Shown one piece after another: positions 63,566 through 64,000 of a DNA stretch of 64,000 bases (the first letter of the stretch is position 1; every line of letters begins with the position of its first letter). The stretch covers positions 46,221 to 110,220 of the forward strand of contig NZ_JAEUZA010000001.1 in NCBI RefSeq assembly GCF_016798245.1, written 5' to 3'. The DNA is from Alkalicoccobacillus gibsonii (lineage in GTDB: Bacteria > Bacillota > Bacilli > Bacillales > Bacillaceae_D). The notes under the pieces were generated by a model. That model was given only the letters and a program-made list of their open reading frames with translations. It had not been told where the DNA came from and did not search any database. Both the position numbers and the translations under genes were made by a program.

Positions 63566-63594
63566 TTGACAAAGGGGAAAGGAAACTATATAAG
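63566..63594 (+). promoter_or_regulatory. Strong sigma-A promoter upstream of spo0B
   Basis: TTGACA (63566-63571), 17 bp, TATAAG (63589-63594). It leaves a leader of about 150 nt before the spo0B start, in which I see no clear structure. Confidence 0.7.
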
Positions 63595-63745
63595 AATAGT
63601 AAATAAATGGATGTCAATAAATGATCCCTCTAAGTCCTTTTGCACAGATTCCGAACTTTACTGTTTGTACGGGATATTCTGTGATAAAATGGTTTGTACA
63701 CTTTATACACTCTGTTCATACAAGGTGAAAACGAGGAGAGTTTGA

Positions 63746-64000
63746 ATGACCCGACACGAGGATCTTTTATCGACACTTAGACATACACGACATGATTGGT
63801 TAAATATTCTACAACTGATAAAAGGAAATTTAGCTCTTGGTCATTATCACCGCATTGAAGAAATTATTGAGCAAACCACTCTTAAGTCCATTTCAGAAAG
63901 TAAACTCTGTACGATTGGAGTTCCTGAATTAAGCTTATTTCTTATCGGTTATAATTGGGGTAGTCAAAAGGTTGATTTAAATTATGAGATAAATGGCGAG
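63746..64000 (+). CDS. spo0B: Sporulation initiation phosphotransferase Spo0B (partial, cut by window end)
   Basis: The first 85 codons are present. The H-box is clear: LRHTRHDWLNILQLIKGNLAL, in which the His before Asp-Trp is the phosphorylated residue that passes phosphate from Spo0F to Spo0A. The ATG follows GAGGAG by 7 bases. In B. subtilis spo0B lies within the rplU-rpmA-obg region; here it has its own promoter and follows divergent small genes, so the upstream ribosomal genes are not next to it. Confidence 0.88.
   Translation, partial: MTRHEDLLSTLRHTRHDWLNILQLIKGNLALGHYHRIEEIIEQTTLKSISESKLCTIGVPELSLFLIGYNWGSQKVDLNYEINGE

Overview
The window looks like a chromosomal segment of an endospore-forming, low-GC Gram-positive bacterium of the family Bacillaceae, probably a relative of the alkaliphilic bacilli. 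The evidence is gene content and order: spoVR, an alpha/beta-type small acid-soluble spore protein, yhaL, a YjcZ-type peptide and spo0B; AGGAGG-type ribosome binding sites with frequent GTG and TTG starts; and blocks in the order known from Bacillus subtilis (yhaM-yhaL-prsA, scoC-yhaH-serC-hit-ecsABC, yheB-yheA, liaIHGFSR, pbpF-hemE-hemH-hemY). No phage, insertion sequence, CRISPR array, tRNA or rRNA is visible.

Layout. 1-376: right part of a 20-bp tandem-repeat array. 428-2030: zinc-starvation operon (ZagA-type GTPase plus zinc-free S14) behind two Zur boxes. 2032-7749: a stress dehydrogenase with a sigma-B-like promoter, a DUF418 membrane protein, a nitroreductase, and an aminotransferase / FAH hydrolase / phosphodiesterase run. 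7744-12703 (minus): glycogen operon glgC-glgA-glgP without glgB or glgD. 12935-20640: orphan CheX, the YhcX acetyltransferase-nitrilase fusion flanked by two copies of a MITE-like repeat, glpD, pgcA, galE. 20781-31667: spoVR, a lipoprotein, a heterodimeric ABC exporter, PspA, an aminotransferase, HtpX/LemA and a spore DNA-binding protein. 31758-37300: msmX with a PucR-type regulator, yheB, yheA, yhaX and a Tyr/Pro-rich protein. 37418-37970: second 20-bp array, next to a NERD-domain gene.

39152-51355 is a secretion and exoprotein locus: the CssRS two-component system, the YhaM nuclease, the PrsA foldase, ScoC/Hpr, SerC, Hit and the Ecs transporter. 51412-52125 is ccdA. 52353-56721 is a complete liaIHGFSR envelope-stress operon. 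56790-62920 carries pbpF and the hemE-hemH-hemY coproporphyrin-dependent haem genes, separated by a long hairpin element and a short third repeat array. The right end holds a cluster of tiny minus-strand genes (one YrzI-like) with two tandem terminators, then the 5' part of spo0B, cut by the window edge.

Functional themes are envelope and secretion quality control (CssRS, PrsA, EcsAB, LiaRS, two PspA-family proteins, HtpX/LemA), sporulation, metal homeostasis and carbon storage. The least explained items are the three-site 20-bp repeat family, the nested hairpin at 59018-59117, the small-peptide cluster at 62968-63459, and ecsC, which appears to start at an AUC codon.
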